Positions 1 through 10,193 of a stretch of 60,000 nucleotides of DNA are shown here, piece after piece. The stretch's first letter is position 1; every line of letters starts with the position of its first letter. The position numbers and the translations under genes are program-made. A model generated the notes under the pieces. That model made no database searches and was not told the DNA's origin. It saw only the letters and a program-made list of their open reading frames with translations. The stretch is from Takakia lepidozioides (taxonomy: Eukaryota > Streptophyta > Takakiopsida > Takakiales > Takakiaceae): positions 9,674,001 to 9,734,000 of the forward strand of contig CM060731.1 in the NCBI GenBank assembly GCA_030704615.1, written 5' to 3'.

Positions 1-690
1 TTGTGATCGGTGTCGACAGTGACCTAATGTTTAGCTCCCTCCAATAGGTGACGCCACCCTCTCAAAAGCATCGATGATCCTTATAAGTTATTTGTCATGG
101 ATTTCATAATTGATCTCTGCAGCGGAAAATTTGCGAGAACGAAAACCAACAGGATGAAGTCGGTCATCCGTACCGTATTGAGAAAGTATAGCGCCAAGTG
201 CAAAGTCCGATGCATCTGCTTCCAAAAAGAATGATTTAGATGGGTCTGCATGTACATCAGTATTGGGGCCGTTGTAAATGCCTGCTTCAGCCTTTCAAAT
301 GCCTAATCAGCCTTCTCGTCCCATACAAATTTGTCCTTCCCTGTTAGTCGTGTCAATGGTGCAGCAATTTTGGTAGTAGTCATTGATGAAGATTCTATAA
401 AATTGCAAATCCCAGAAAACATTGTACATCTCGGACCGAAGTTGGTTTAATCCACTCGATGATGGTTTGTATTTTCTTCTGATCCATAAAGACGTCTTTG
501 TCGGAAATAATGTAGCCCAGAAATTCGACCTCAGATTGAAGGAAAAATATATTTTTCCAACTTGGCATATAGTCCTCTTTCTCTTAATTATAAAGGACCA
601 GGCGTACATGGCGGCCATGTTCTTCTTCATTATGTGAAAATATCAAAATGTCATCCCAAATAGATGACTCCAAATTCATCTTAAAATTCT
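1..690 (-). pseudogene. Ty3/gypsy pol fragment (RT end, connection, RNase H)
   Basis: Read on the minus strand, the segment gives the end of a Ty3/gypsy reverse transcriptase and the start of its RNase H. A degraded active-site motif (WDDILIFSHNEEEH, normally YxDD) lies near 650-610. EFLGYIISDKDV follows near 530-480, then a degraded YRIFINDY motif, and then the RNase H signature [16 protein letters not shown] near 230-180. Several frame changes and stops break it, so it is a relic. It continues off the left edge of the window. It abuts a second gypsy element in the opposite orientation near position 700, which suggests one inserted into or rearranged against the other. Family assignment is firm from motif order; the lineage is not. 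Confidence 0.85.
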
Positions 691-699
691 CGAAAGATA

Positions 700-1125
700 T
701 CATCATCATATGTTGGAAAATATGGCAGAACCAGAAATGGTCTTCAACTTTGTGGCGGGACTGGCCCCATGGGCCAGGTGGAAGTTGGAGGAGAAGCCAC
801 CTAAGACTTTGAACGAGGCAATTGAAAGGGCTAAATGTTTATCGGATGTCCCTAGGTGCGAAAGACAAGGCCGTACAGAGCTGAACCACAAGAAGACCCG
901 GCGGGAGGGTGACTCCTTCTGACCGGAAAAGAAGTGGGATAGGCCATGTAGCAACAATGACACATGGAAATCGAGGGGAGGGCCTTCACACGTCAAGGCG
1001 GCACCGGTGCTCCAAAAGGAAAATCAGGTGCGGCGGTTTGTGGCGGACAGAAGGCGACCTTCGATGGAGTGTGCTTTAATTGCGGGGAGCCCGGGCACAT
1101 GGCTTAGAAGTGCGTGAAACCCCGA
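700..1125 (+). pseudogene. gypsy Gag fragment with CCHC zinc knuckle
   Basis: The open frame from about 710 to 922 (for example VFNFVAGLAPWARWKLEE) resembles the conserved part of plant gypsy Gag, followed by an Arg/Lys-rich stretch. A zinc knuckle follows at 1072-1113, with Cys at 1072, Cys at 1081, His at 1096 and Cys at 1111, which matches CX2CX4HX4C. A TAG stop sits between the His and the last Cys, so the knuckle itself is interrupted. Gag packages the element RNA. The fragment lacks its beginning, consistent with truncation at about 700. Confidence 0.75.
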
Positions 1126-1299
1126 CAATAAACATGACTCGGGCACCACGGAGCTGTCCGAAGATTCCATCAGCCGCTTGGTGGAAGCGGTGGTCGCCAA
1201 GACTTGCAAGGTAGACAACTACTCTTTGTGAGTTGTACCAGGAGACTGGCCCTTGCGTAAAGGGCGTCAGTTAATGTTCGTGAGTGGGATAATTTCCTG

Positions 1300-3720
1300 A
1301 ACTAACGTGTTGTTGGTGGACACAGGAGCGTCGCACTTCATGACACCGGCAACGGCACGGAAGCTGGGGCTCCCGACAAGTAATGTGGGGGGCCTCCATT
1401 GAAATGCGTTCGGCCAAAGGAGAACACAATGGCACAACGAGGTTGGCGTTCGATGTTCCTCTTCAGCTTGGGAGTTGGGAGGGATGTGAGAACTTCACCA
1501 TTTGCGAGATCGATGGAGTGGATCTCATTTTGGGGATGACCTTTTGAGCAAATCCAGAGCGGTCATAGATGGCCGCAAGAGATAGTCACGCTACGTGTGT
1601 GGGGATGGTGGCGAAGTTTTACGAGTGTCGAAAACGTCAACGAGTGGGAGGGCAAATAAACCTGCTGACAGCAAAGGAGTAGGTCGTGGAGGAGCCACAC
1701 GAGCCCCAGTTTTGCTTTACGTAAGACAAGAGGAAAGAGAAGGCGATAGGGAGGCGAGCCCAGATTGGACCAAGGGGATCTTGGAGAAATACCAAGATGA
1801 GATGCGGGAGGATTTCCAAGCGCTTACCACCGCGAAGAGGAGTAGACCACAAGATAAGGTGATACCAGGATCAAAGCCGCCTGCCAAGGCGCCTACCGGT
1901 TTGAGCCACAGGAGTTGGTCGAGCTAAAGGCTCAGCTCAAAGATCTAATGTGAAAGGGGTACATCCGGCCGAATAAGTCACCTTACGGAGCCCCGGTGCT
2001 ATTCGCAGACAAAAAAGGATGGGACGCTGCGAATGTGTGTCGATTACAGGGCTTTGAATAAGGTGACTATCAAAAACCGGTACCCTGCCAAGGATCAACG
2101 ACCTCTTCGATCGGTTGGCAGGAGCGAAGTATTTCAGCCGGATCAATTGCGCTTCGGCTACCATAAAATACGAGTGGCAGAAGGAGATGAGGAGAAGACC
2201 GCGTGCAGGACAAGATATGGTTCATATGAGTTCTTGGAATGCCTTTTGGGCTCACCAATGTACCCGCAACCTTTAGCACGCTAATGACTAGCCTTTTCCA
2301 GGAGTGGTTGGATGACTTTGTGATCGTGTACATTGATGACATCTTGATGTACTCGAAAACGAAGGAAGAAGAGCACTTGGAGCATCTCAAAGGGTGTTCT
2401 AGAAATTGCGGGAGGGAAGTTGTATGCCAAAGCTTCAAAGTGCGAATTCGGGGTCACAAAAGTGGAGTTCCTAGGGCATGTGATTACACAGGATGGGATC
2501 AAAATGGATGACAGAAAGGTGAGGGCAATATTGGACTGGGAGCCTCCGACTTCGGTCCCGGAGGAGTGCGATCCTTCCTAGGACTCGCCTCCATTAACGA
2601 AAGTATGTGAGAAATTTTGCCAAGATTGCGGGGCCGCTGTCAGACCTTTTGTGTAAGTCCAAGGTATGGGTATGGAACACCTTAATGGCCAAGCTTTTGT
2701 CGAGTTGAAGCAGCGGATGGCGGGGAAGCTCCACTCCTGAAAATCCCGGGGTTCGACCATCCATTGGAGATTCATACAGATGCGTCGGACTCGCAATTGG
2801 GGGTGTACTCATGCAGGATGGACTCCAGTGGCTTACGAAAGTAAGAAACTGTATGAAGTGGAGGCGACGGTGGCCTACGCACGAGAAAGAAATGAAGGCG
2901 GTGATGCATTGCCTTGAGCTGCGCCACTATGTTGGTTCCAAACCAGTGAAGGTGTTCACGAAACATGTCACGGTGAAGTATTTTTGCCACGCAGCCTAAG
3001 TTGTCCCCAAAATAACTTAGGTAGCAAGACACTTTGGCGGTGTCGACATGGATATCTAGTACAAACCGGGACGAGACAATGTGGTGGCCGATGCTTTAAG
3101 TAGAAAACAACAGCTCATGTTGGTGTACAGGGGCGAGGCGGTGCTCCAAAAGAAGATCCGGAAGGCTTACCGGAAGGATGAGATGACGAAGTCCGTGATG
3201 CGGGACTTGGGATGGGGTTTTAAATCGCAGTTTCACTTGCATAATGACTGCTCCGGTACAAGCAAAAGCGCCTCTACGTGCCCGAAGGGAGGGATCAGAG
3301 ATAGTCTCCTGAGAGAATGCCACGATGGCCCGCTTGCGGCACACGGCGGAGCCAGGCCCGCGCGGCACTCTTGCAAAAAAAGTATTTCTGGCCCAAACTG
3401 AGGGAGGGAGGCCAAAGGAGTATGTCAAGACATGCCACCACATACCAAAAACTAGGTGAGTACAAAAAGCAGCGGGGCTGTTTGTTACAACCCTTGCCGA
3501 TTCCAGAGGGGGTCTTGGAAAGTGTCTCGATGGATTGCATGACCTATGCCGCCTTTCTGTCAAAAGGATTGATGCAATCATGGTGGTGGTGGATAGTGTT
3601 CAGTAAGATGGGCCATTTTCATTCCCCACCAATTAATTGCCTTCCAGGTTGTTCATAGGTACATCTACACCAAGACCAAGGAAGTATCTAGTATTGTCAT
3701 GGCTGTGGATTATACTATGT
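1300..3720 (+). pseudogene. gypsy Pol remnants: protease, RT, RNase H, integrase
   Basis: The aspartic protease active site LLVDTGASHF lies at about 1311-1340, with the flap-side motif DLILGM near 1530. Reverse transcriptase runs about 1895-2560 and has [18 protein letters not shown] (2033-2086) and the catalytic YIDD at 2329-2340. RNase H begins with HTDASDSQLG near 2770-2800. VVADALSRK at 3081-3107 marks the usual junction with integrase. Integrase follows with ECHDGPLAAHGG (zinc-finger region, near 3315-3350) and VVVDS...SKMGHF near 3583-3620, which holds the first catalytic Asp. There are many frame changes, so no full protein could be made. The domain order identifies the superfamily. 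Confidence 0.88.
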
Positions 3721-4474
3721 TTGGATGTTTCATGCGCGTTATCACATGAGCAGCAGAGATGCAATCATGATTTCTGAGTTATTCCAGGGGGATCATGGGT
3801 CTTACCTTCATTCCACCCCATATGTATCTGTATGATGCGAAAGTCATGATGCAGAAGGATTCCTAGCCTTCGTTCATGGTTTAACTTGCTTGGAACAACT
3901 GGCCACAGAGAAATTGGGCCCTGATGAATTTTTCTATAAGGGACATGAAGCCTGGAAATACTTATACTGTTCCAAAGTCATTGGCACACCTTTATCTATA
4001 CGGCCAAGGAGTTCAGGAGTTCACTCATTTTGCTTGTAAGCGATTAAGTAAGTAGTACAGTTTAAGATTCCTGACATGGTTGGGCGAACACTGTATGTCA
4101 CCGCAGGATCCTGAGGAGCAACTTAAAGTTCGGCCAGTGAAACACCTCAGGGGGGAAGATGATTCTGATGATATACGGAGTTCAGTGGAGGGCGATTTGG
4201 ACATGGCGGAGGAGTGATGAATTAGCAATGGCGGACAAAAGACGACGGGGATCTCCTATACCACACATTTACCCTTTTTCTCAAACTAACACAGGGTTGC
4301 AGTTCCCGCTAGTCCGCATTCATCTCCATCAGCCAGATGACAGGGCTCGAGCTCGCACACAGAGACCTTCAAGGAGACTCTCACCGACCAACAAAAGGGT
4401 GCCGCTCACAAAGGTTTGCTGATCCTAAAAATAATAAAACCGTGAGGACACGACTTTTTGAGAGGGAGGAGTAA

Positions 4475-4719
4475 TGTTAGAGGGCTGTCTGGGACTTAGA
4501 CACTTTTATGGGTTCTGGGGGACCCTTAATTTTTGCGCAGACTTACGGATGTAGGACTTAGACCAACAGAGGCCTTAGGGGTGACAAACACATGTTTAGG
4601 GGGTGGTAGAACAGGCTCACACTCAGTCACGGTCTACAACAAACAAAGGGTTCGTACACAGCCTATCATAGTCTATCACAAAACCATACACAGACTACAC
4701 AGTCCGACACAGCCTTANN
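4475..4719 (+). repeat. 3' LTR (partial) of the gypsy element
   Basis: The LTR starts TGTTAGAGGGCTGTCTGG right after a polypurine tract and is cut by the N gap. The same start, followed by similar sequence, recurs at 17497 as a solo LTR. This confirms that it is an LTR family and gives its orientation. The region before the gap already shows the CACAGNCT-like short repeats that expand in the solo LTR. Confidence 0.85.
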
Positions 4720-5217
4720 NNNNNNNNNNNNNNNNNNNNNNNNNNNNNNNNNNNNNNNNNNNNNNNNNNNNNNNNNNNNNNNNNNNNNNNNNNNNNNNNN
4801 NNNNNNNNNNNNNNNNNNNNNNNNNNNNNNNNNNNNNNNNNNNNNNNNNNNNNNNNNNNNNNNNNNNNNNNNNNNNNNNNNNNNNNNNNNNNNNNNNNNN
4901 NNNNNNNNNNNNNNNNNNNNNNNNNNNNNNNNNNNNNNNNNNNNNNNNNNNNNNNNNNNNNNNNNNNNNNNNNNNNNNNNNNNNNNNNNNNNNNNNNNNN
5001 NNNNNNNNNNNNNNNNNNNNNNNNNNNNNNNNNNNNNNNNNNNNNNNNNNNNNNNNNNNNNNNNNNNNNNNNNNNNNNNNNNNNNNNNNNNNNNNNNNNN
5101 NNNNNNNNNNNNNNNNNNNNNNNNNNNNNNNNNNNNNNNNNNNNNNNNNNNNNNNNNNNNNNNNNNNNNNNNNNNNNNNNNNNNNNNNNNNNNNNNNNNN
5201 NNNNNNNNNNNNNNNNN
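4720..5217. other. Assembly gap (N)
   Basis: 498 unknown bases. The gap begins inside the gypsy 3' LTR, so the LTR repeats may have caused the assembly failure. Sequence after the gap (5218-5270) contains TTCTAACATTACACCC, the reverse complement of a purine tract plus TGTTAG. This hints at the end of another LTR element facing left, but that is weak. Confidence 0.99.
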
Positions 5218-5756
5218 ACTCACATCAATGTCATTGGTCAAGTTCTTAATTAGTTTTATTTTCTAACATTACACCCATATTTCATTCAACAGAGTCATAT
5301 TTTCTGAAAAAATTTGAACTTATATGGCACTGGGCGTTTAACCCTTAAAGTCTTCCTACAGATAGAGTTTTGGGCCCTTAAAATTTCCTACTCTTGGACA
5401 GTATAAGCAAGCTACCTACTTGCTATAGTACATCCAAAATATGAACCTAATTATAAATCAGTTGCTACCTACCACATACATCCATCTACCAATTACAAAG
5501 AATTCCACCACAAGAATCTTAAGATTATAGTGCTTTGGTAGGGGTTGTTTATTTTGGAGAAATTTGAGAAACCTGCAATGTTAGGTTTGACCAAGAAATG
5601 GCAGTATGGGGTTGATTTTTGCTGGCCCCCCCATACCTATGGCCATATCCTATTCCAAGGTATGCAATCACGCACAAAATTCATGCTAAAATGCGATGCT
5701 ACATGCTCCTTTGTATATATTCTTGGGGGGGGGTTCAAAACACCTACGTAGCTGAA

Positions 5757-5890
5757 AGCTTGAAAATGGAGACCTCCATGCACACAAAACACATAAAATT
5801 TGTGAGTTTTGGAAATTCCTTTGGTGAGACTTATGCAATGTGGCATAGAAAGTGATTTGCCAAGAAATTTATGAAGTTCAAGCAAAAAAC
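5757..5890 (+). repeat. Dispersed repeat, copy 1
   Basis: The stretch beginning CTTGAAAATGGAGACC and ending ATGAAGTTCAAG recurs at about 26685-26810 and 33250-33355 with the same order of words. It is an unclassified interspersed repeat of at least 120 bp, all three copies on the same strand. Confidence 0.65.
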
Positions 5891-5927
5891 AAGTGTAGCT
5901 AGATCATCATTTATGTTGAAAATAAAA

Positions 5928-5967
5928 CTTGCCTGAAGCCGGTGGATTTTTTGCCACCTCAGGCAAG
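5928..5967. repeat. Short hairpin
   Basis: CTTGCCTGA (5928-5936) pairs with TCAGGCAAG (5959-5967), and GGTGG (5941-5945) pairs with CCACC (5954-5958), leaving a 4-nt bulge and an 8-nt T-rich loop. It could be a MITE remnant; no function is implied. Confidence 0.6.
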
Positions 5968-7099
5968 ACTTTCCAGCTAGGTTGGAAGGGTCATGTCACC
6001 CACACACCTCAACAATTCATGGGTGTCCCTCATCGGTGTGTGCAATGTGAACCCCTAAGGTAGAAGAAACCTAAAATGGAGCACATCCCGAAATGGACCC
6101 CTAGAAAAATACATAAAACTAACCATATGCGATCTCTAAAAGGTGCTTTTGATCACAAGTGGTCCACATTAGGTTGTGTGGTGGGCCAGAATGGAAATGC
6201 AATGAACCCTTTTAACTCATACATGATCATGATGACACCACTAATGGACAAATTAATAACCACCGGCGCGCACTTTGAGAGAAGTATCAAGTCATGAATG
6301 AGTGGAGACATGAAGAATGAATCCAAACATGCATGAGAGGGGATCACATTCCGTGATCAATGATCCCGATTGAGTTTAATCTAGATCAACGATCCAGGAT
6401 TGAGTTTCATCGAGATGGACCTTGAGCTCAGTTTCCTTAAGGTGGGAGGTTATTTTAGGTTAGTAAATGGTTATGTTAATTGAATGACCATGTTACTATG
6501 TTGTTTAATCAATAAAGTGAAAGATGACACATAATTTTTGGGCACATGTGGCTCCAGACACAGTGTTGTTCAAAATAGTACCCCCTACTGGTCCATTCAA
6601 GGATTTTATGATTTCACATTGAATATTCACCAATATTGCAAAATAATTCGGATATTATTTTTTTCTTCTTATTTTGCATAAATTTCATTTCTTTGTGCCC
6701 ACATCAGAAAAAAATATATACGAGGACATTGCCCACACCTGGTACTGCACACATTTATTAAAGGGTGCATTTTAGGTATTTCTACCTTAATGAGGTAGCC
6801 TACATAGCCCATAGGATAGACTGCCACACAGTCCACCGCAGATTTTGCATTGCAAGGGAGTATGCGACTTGCCACATCGATGGTCAATCAACGGTTGGGG
6901 CCCAAATCTGGGACCCCACCATTTTCTAAAAATCCTACGTGTTGGAGATTTCTTTTTTCTTGGCTGGACAGGATGAATCAGGTTGCAGGCTATAAATTGC
7001 TTTAGGAATGGATGAATTCCATCCACATCCGCAAAAGTTACAAAGTCATCAGGTCGGGTTGTTGCTGGATTGCATATTAAAGGGTGAGTCACAATCCCA

Positions 7100-7790
7100 T
7101 TTCCCTCCACAACCATTGCTCATAGGATGGAACTGATGATGGACAAGAATGTCCTCCTGGCATTGGTAAAAATTAATCTGGTCCTCATGCAATACATACG
7201 TGATCAATTTCTAGAGTTGTTTGGATTAGGACATTGTCCACCAATTTTGCATATGGAGGCACTGCTTTTGCAAGACCATAATATGGAGGAGGACGAAGAT
7301 GATAGTACCTTTGAGGAATGCATCCAACAACCATTTGAACCTCAACACTCTCTTCATGATCAAATATTTCAAGCCTAAAGGTTCTATTTTGTTTAGGATG
7401 TGGATGAAGCACAGGTCTAGAGCGTGGTTTCAAGCTTTCTCTTGGAGTATGATGACGATCAATGGCTCATAATTATGAAAATGAATTAGAGGACCTTCAA
7501 CTGGCTTTGCAATGTGCTTGCTCCTTGGATTTCTATGCAGGACACTAACTATCGCAAGGCTTTATTTATTCCCATGCGAGTTGGGGTTGTATATTGTACA
7601 AATTAATATGGGCAGCAAATACCGCTGAAATGATAGAGGCATTCGGGATTGGTGCGTCTTCATTATATGACCTTTTAACGTCAAGTTGTACCCGTCATTA
7701 TGTCTGCATTAGGGCACCACCTTCACTGGCAAGCTAGCGACACCCTAAGAACATCCAATTTAGTTCATGGATGTGTGAGCTGGGATTTGG
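7100..7790 (+). pseudogene. PIF/Harbinger transposase fragment
   Basis: Across a few frame changes the plus strand gives SRAWFQAFL, LEYDDDQWL, then APWISMQDTNYRKALFIP, MRVGVV, YKLIWAANTAEMIEAFGIG and ASSLYDLL. This follows the N-terminal half of Harbinger (DDE_Tnp_4/HARBI1-like) transposases: a strand with a conserved Trp, an aromatic-rich helix, DTNYR followed by IP..RV, then LYKLAxG and FGIGxST. The DDE catalytic region is not recognisable. Open frame 7127-7378 just upstream, acid-rich near its end, may be the start of the protein. It is a relic, not clearly part of the large Harbinger element at 34165-44973. Confidence 0.7.
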
Positions 7791-7799
7791 ATAACCGCT

Positions 7800-9320
7800 A
7801 GTGCAAGGACTCCAAGTGCTTTTATCAAGATGCTTGGGAGCATCCATTAATCTATTGTCAAGAGGTCATTCTCATGTGCTAGTTAGTAAATTCTCTCCCC
7901 TCTCTGCATATTGGTGGGTTGTCTGACTTGAAGCTCGAGTAGAGTTGTCATGGCAACTGACCACACTGATAACAAAGGCAACTCCTCACGCATGCAGAAA
8001 ATTATGGAGTAAAAGAGCATGTTATATCACAATGTACAGAGTTTCAAAATGTACAAATGTATATGGTAATTGTTTGAAATTCCTTGGAAGTGCCTCTATG
8101 ATGGAGACTACCCATGTTGACAAAATCAACGGATCAAGGCTTCAGGCACGCTATAGTAACAATACAATAAAAAAATAATTTACAGTAAAAAATAGTTCAT
8201 TACTTGGTCAAAACAAACTCATCCAAAGCTTAGGCATCAGTATCAATATTCAAGCTGTTAAGCATTCTGAACTTTGTCAAAAATAATAGAAACTGAACTA
8301 ATGATTGCATCTCTGTCTATCCATTTACTATCTGTTACATCATACTTGAATTTAAGGCACTGCCCTCTAGATTTCGAGAAATAATTAAGAGGATCATTAC
8401 TGTTGTTGTTGGTTTATCGAAACGATCTATTGGCTGCAGAAATATCCTCCACCCTAAACTCAAACTCCCGTGTGAACCAAATGTCATCAATAGTCAAGTC
8501 CCCAAATCCAAATCTAGCCCACCTGATAAACCAATAACTAGACGACATGTGTCCCAAACTTGATCACCTTTCTGTTCAGAGCCAAAGCACCCGCTCTAAC
8601 CTTAAATGAGGAAGAAAAACTCAATGAAGACAAGAAGCGCCGGGGCCTAGATTTTAAAACTGCTTGAGAGTGTATAGAAGTCTTGTGCTGATCTAGTAGT
8701 AATACAACAAACATACATTGACATTGGAAAAATAATAGTTGAGCAGTCTTGTTTAAGAACAACGATGGATATTTCTGCATTTTGCAAACCCTTAGCTAGT
8801 GGAAGCCACAAATGCGGCCCTACAAAGTCAATCAAGCTTGGTTAAGGAATGAGTTAAACCAAATGGATTGCTTACAACTTTACTGCTAATGAGCTTATCC
8901 AAATATTGAGGGGCACATGCAACCATATCCCTTGGAGAAGGGAAAATACGCAGATTTGCAAACCCATTAATAATCCAAGCAAAAAAACAAGAAGCTATTG
9001 TAGTTATGTTTCTGCACTAGAAAAAATCAATGTCCTCTTGCCAAACATGATGCAGAAGCTCGTAAAACTGCCACCTAGGTGTATCACTTGGACCCCCCAG
9101 TCAGGCGTAAGATAGAAATGCAACAAGGCAGAGAGGAGAGTTGAAGAGTGAGTCTCGAAATTGAAAATAAACCGCATGCGTATGCTGCCCGAAGTGACTC
9201 GTGGAGCATTCAAGCATGCTCGCAGATTATGCACAACAAATTCGATACCACAACCTAAGTTAGCTATGGAAGGTAGTAGGCCTTTGCGGGGGTGAAGCGA
9301 CCAGTGACACCATAATTTGG
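7800..9320. other. Anonymous DNA, possible LINE debris
   Basis: No feature can be supported firmly. On the minus strand near 8540-8400, words such as RWARFGFGDLTIDDIWF resemble the region between the RT and the C-terminal zinc finger of plant L1 ORF2, but frames break at once. Treat as unassigned. Confidence 0.3.
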
Positions 9321-9327
9321 GCTTACT

Positions 9328-9508
9328 TGGGCAAGAGTCTTCCTTGGCTTCTCCTCTCTAGGCAAATCAACCATTGAGCAAGTGCTCTCTTAGGCAAGGG
9401 TCTTCCTTGGCTTCCCCTCTCAAATCAACTATAGATCAAGTGCTCTCTTAGGCCTCTCTTAGGCAAGGGTCTTCCCTGGCTTCTCCTCCCTCAGTAGTCA
9501 ATTCAACC
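9328..9508 (+). repeat. Imperfect tandem repeat, about 3 units
   Basis: The phrase GGCAAGGGTCTTCCTTGGCT followed by CTCTC, CAAATCAAC and CAAGTGCTCTCTTA is repeated three times with a spacing of roughly 65-75 bp. It lies about 700 bp upstream of the GST start codon. The remainder up to 10193 shows no recognised element; it should hold the GST promoter and leader. Confidence 0.75.
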
Positions 9509-10193
9509 AAATATTGTTTCTGTTGATGGTTACTACAAGTTGACAATCTTGAACAAGGACCCTAAGAGACCCAGAGCAGGAATCACGGTGCACAGGAGGA
9601 TGGCATCGGGAGAGTGCATGTGAGAGAGGGTGGATTGAATATCCACAACACTGCCTTTATTACGTGCTCGTGTGGATTAGGTTCGGGACTCTCAAGCCCG
9701 GATGGTTGCACTTGTTGGCGGTGATTGGTTTTGAAAATTCTGAAACCTGTACAGTGGATGTCGGTAAACAGCTGGCTAACAATCTTGGATTTAGACGGTG
9801 ATGAGTGGTCCACGGAGCTTGTCCTAGAAATAGTCCGGGATGCATGCGGGATGGGCCCAACCTGAGTGAGGTGGCCTGCACCTGCACAGCAGAGGGCAGC
9901 TAGACAGCCGTAAACGTGTATGTATCTCTGCCCTGTCTGGAAGCATCTCCTGAGAGCGTGTGGTTTGTACTTGGGTTGGATAGAGAGGCAGAGCAGACTT
10001 CTGCAGTAAGTTTGCAGCTATTAGGGAGATATCTGAAGATCCCAAGCAGGAATACAAAGTGTTTGCGTTTTCCCTTGGACTTGTTTCCTCAGTGGGCTTG
10101 CACTGTCAGTAGTCAAAAGCAATTGGAAGGAAGTGAGGGAGAGCGGACGAGGACTCAAACTTGTGGTGTATTAGTACATAAGGTGCTGCAAAC

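Larger units (their letters stand above)
700..4719 (+). mobile_element. Decayed Ty3/gypsy LTR retrotransposon, 5' LTR missing
   Basis: Gag, protease, reverse transcriptase, RNase H and integrase signatures occur in this order on the plus strand, which is the Ty3/gypsy order (integrase last). A polypurine tract (GAGAGGGAGGAGTAA, ending 4474) is directly followed by the 3' LTR starting TGTTAG at 4475. The LTR runs into the assembly gap. No 5' LTR is seen, because the left end is truncated against the inverted gypsy fragment at 1-690. All coding parts carry frameshifts and stops, so the copy is inactive. A related solo LTR lies at 17497-18322. Confidence 0.9.
5218..7100. other. Anonymous intergenic DNA
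   Basis: No gene is recognised. The segment holds a dispersed-repeat copy (5757-5890), a small hairpin (5928-5967), and duplicated short motifs around GATCAACGATCC(A/G) near 6345-6420. Open frames here are short and show no recognisable protein similarity. The part from about 6780 may be the decayed leader of the Harbinger fragment that follows. Confidence 0.5.

Noticed and set aside
4533-5249. Frame of 238 codons across the gap
   Set aside because: Mostly N; nothing to translate.
7100-7790. Treating the Harbinger transposase fragment as the partner of the 34165-44973 element
   Set aside because: Too far away, with no shared termini visible; relation cannot be shown.
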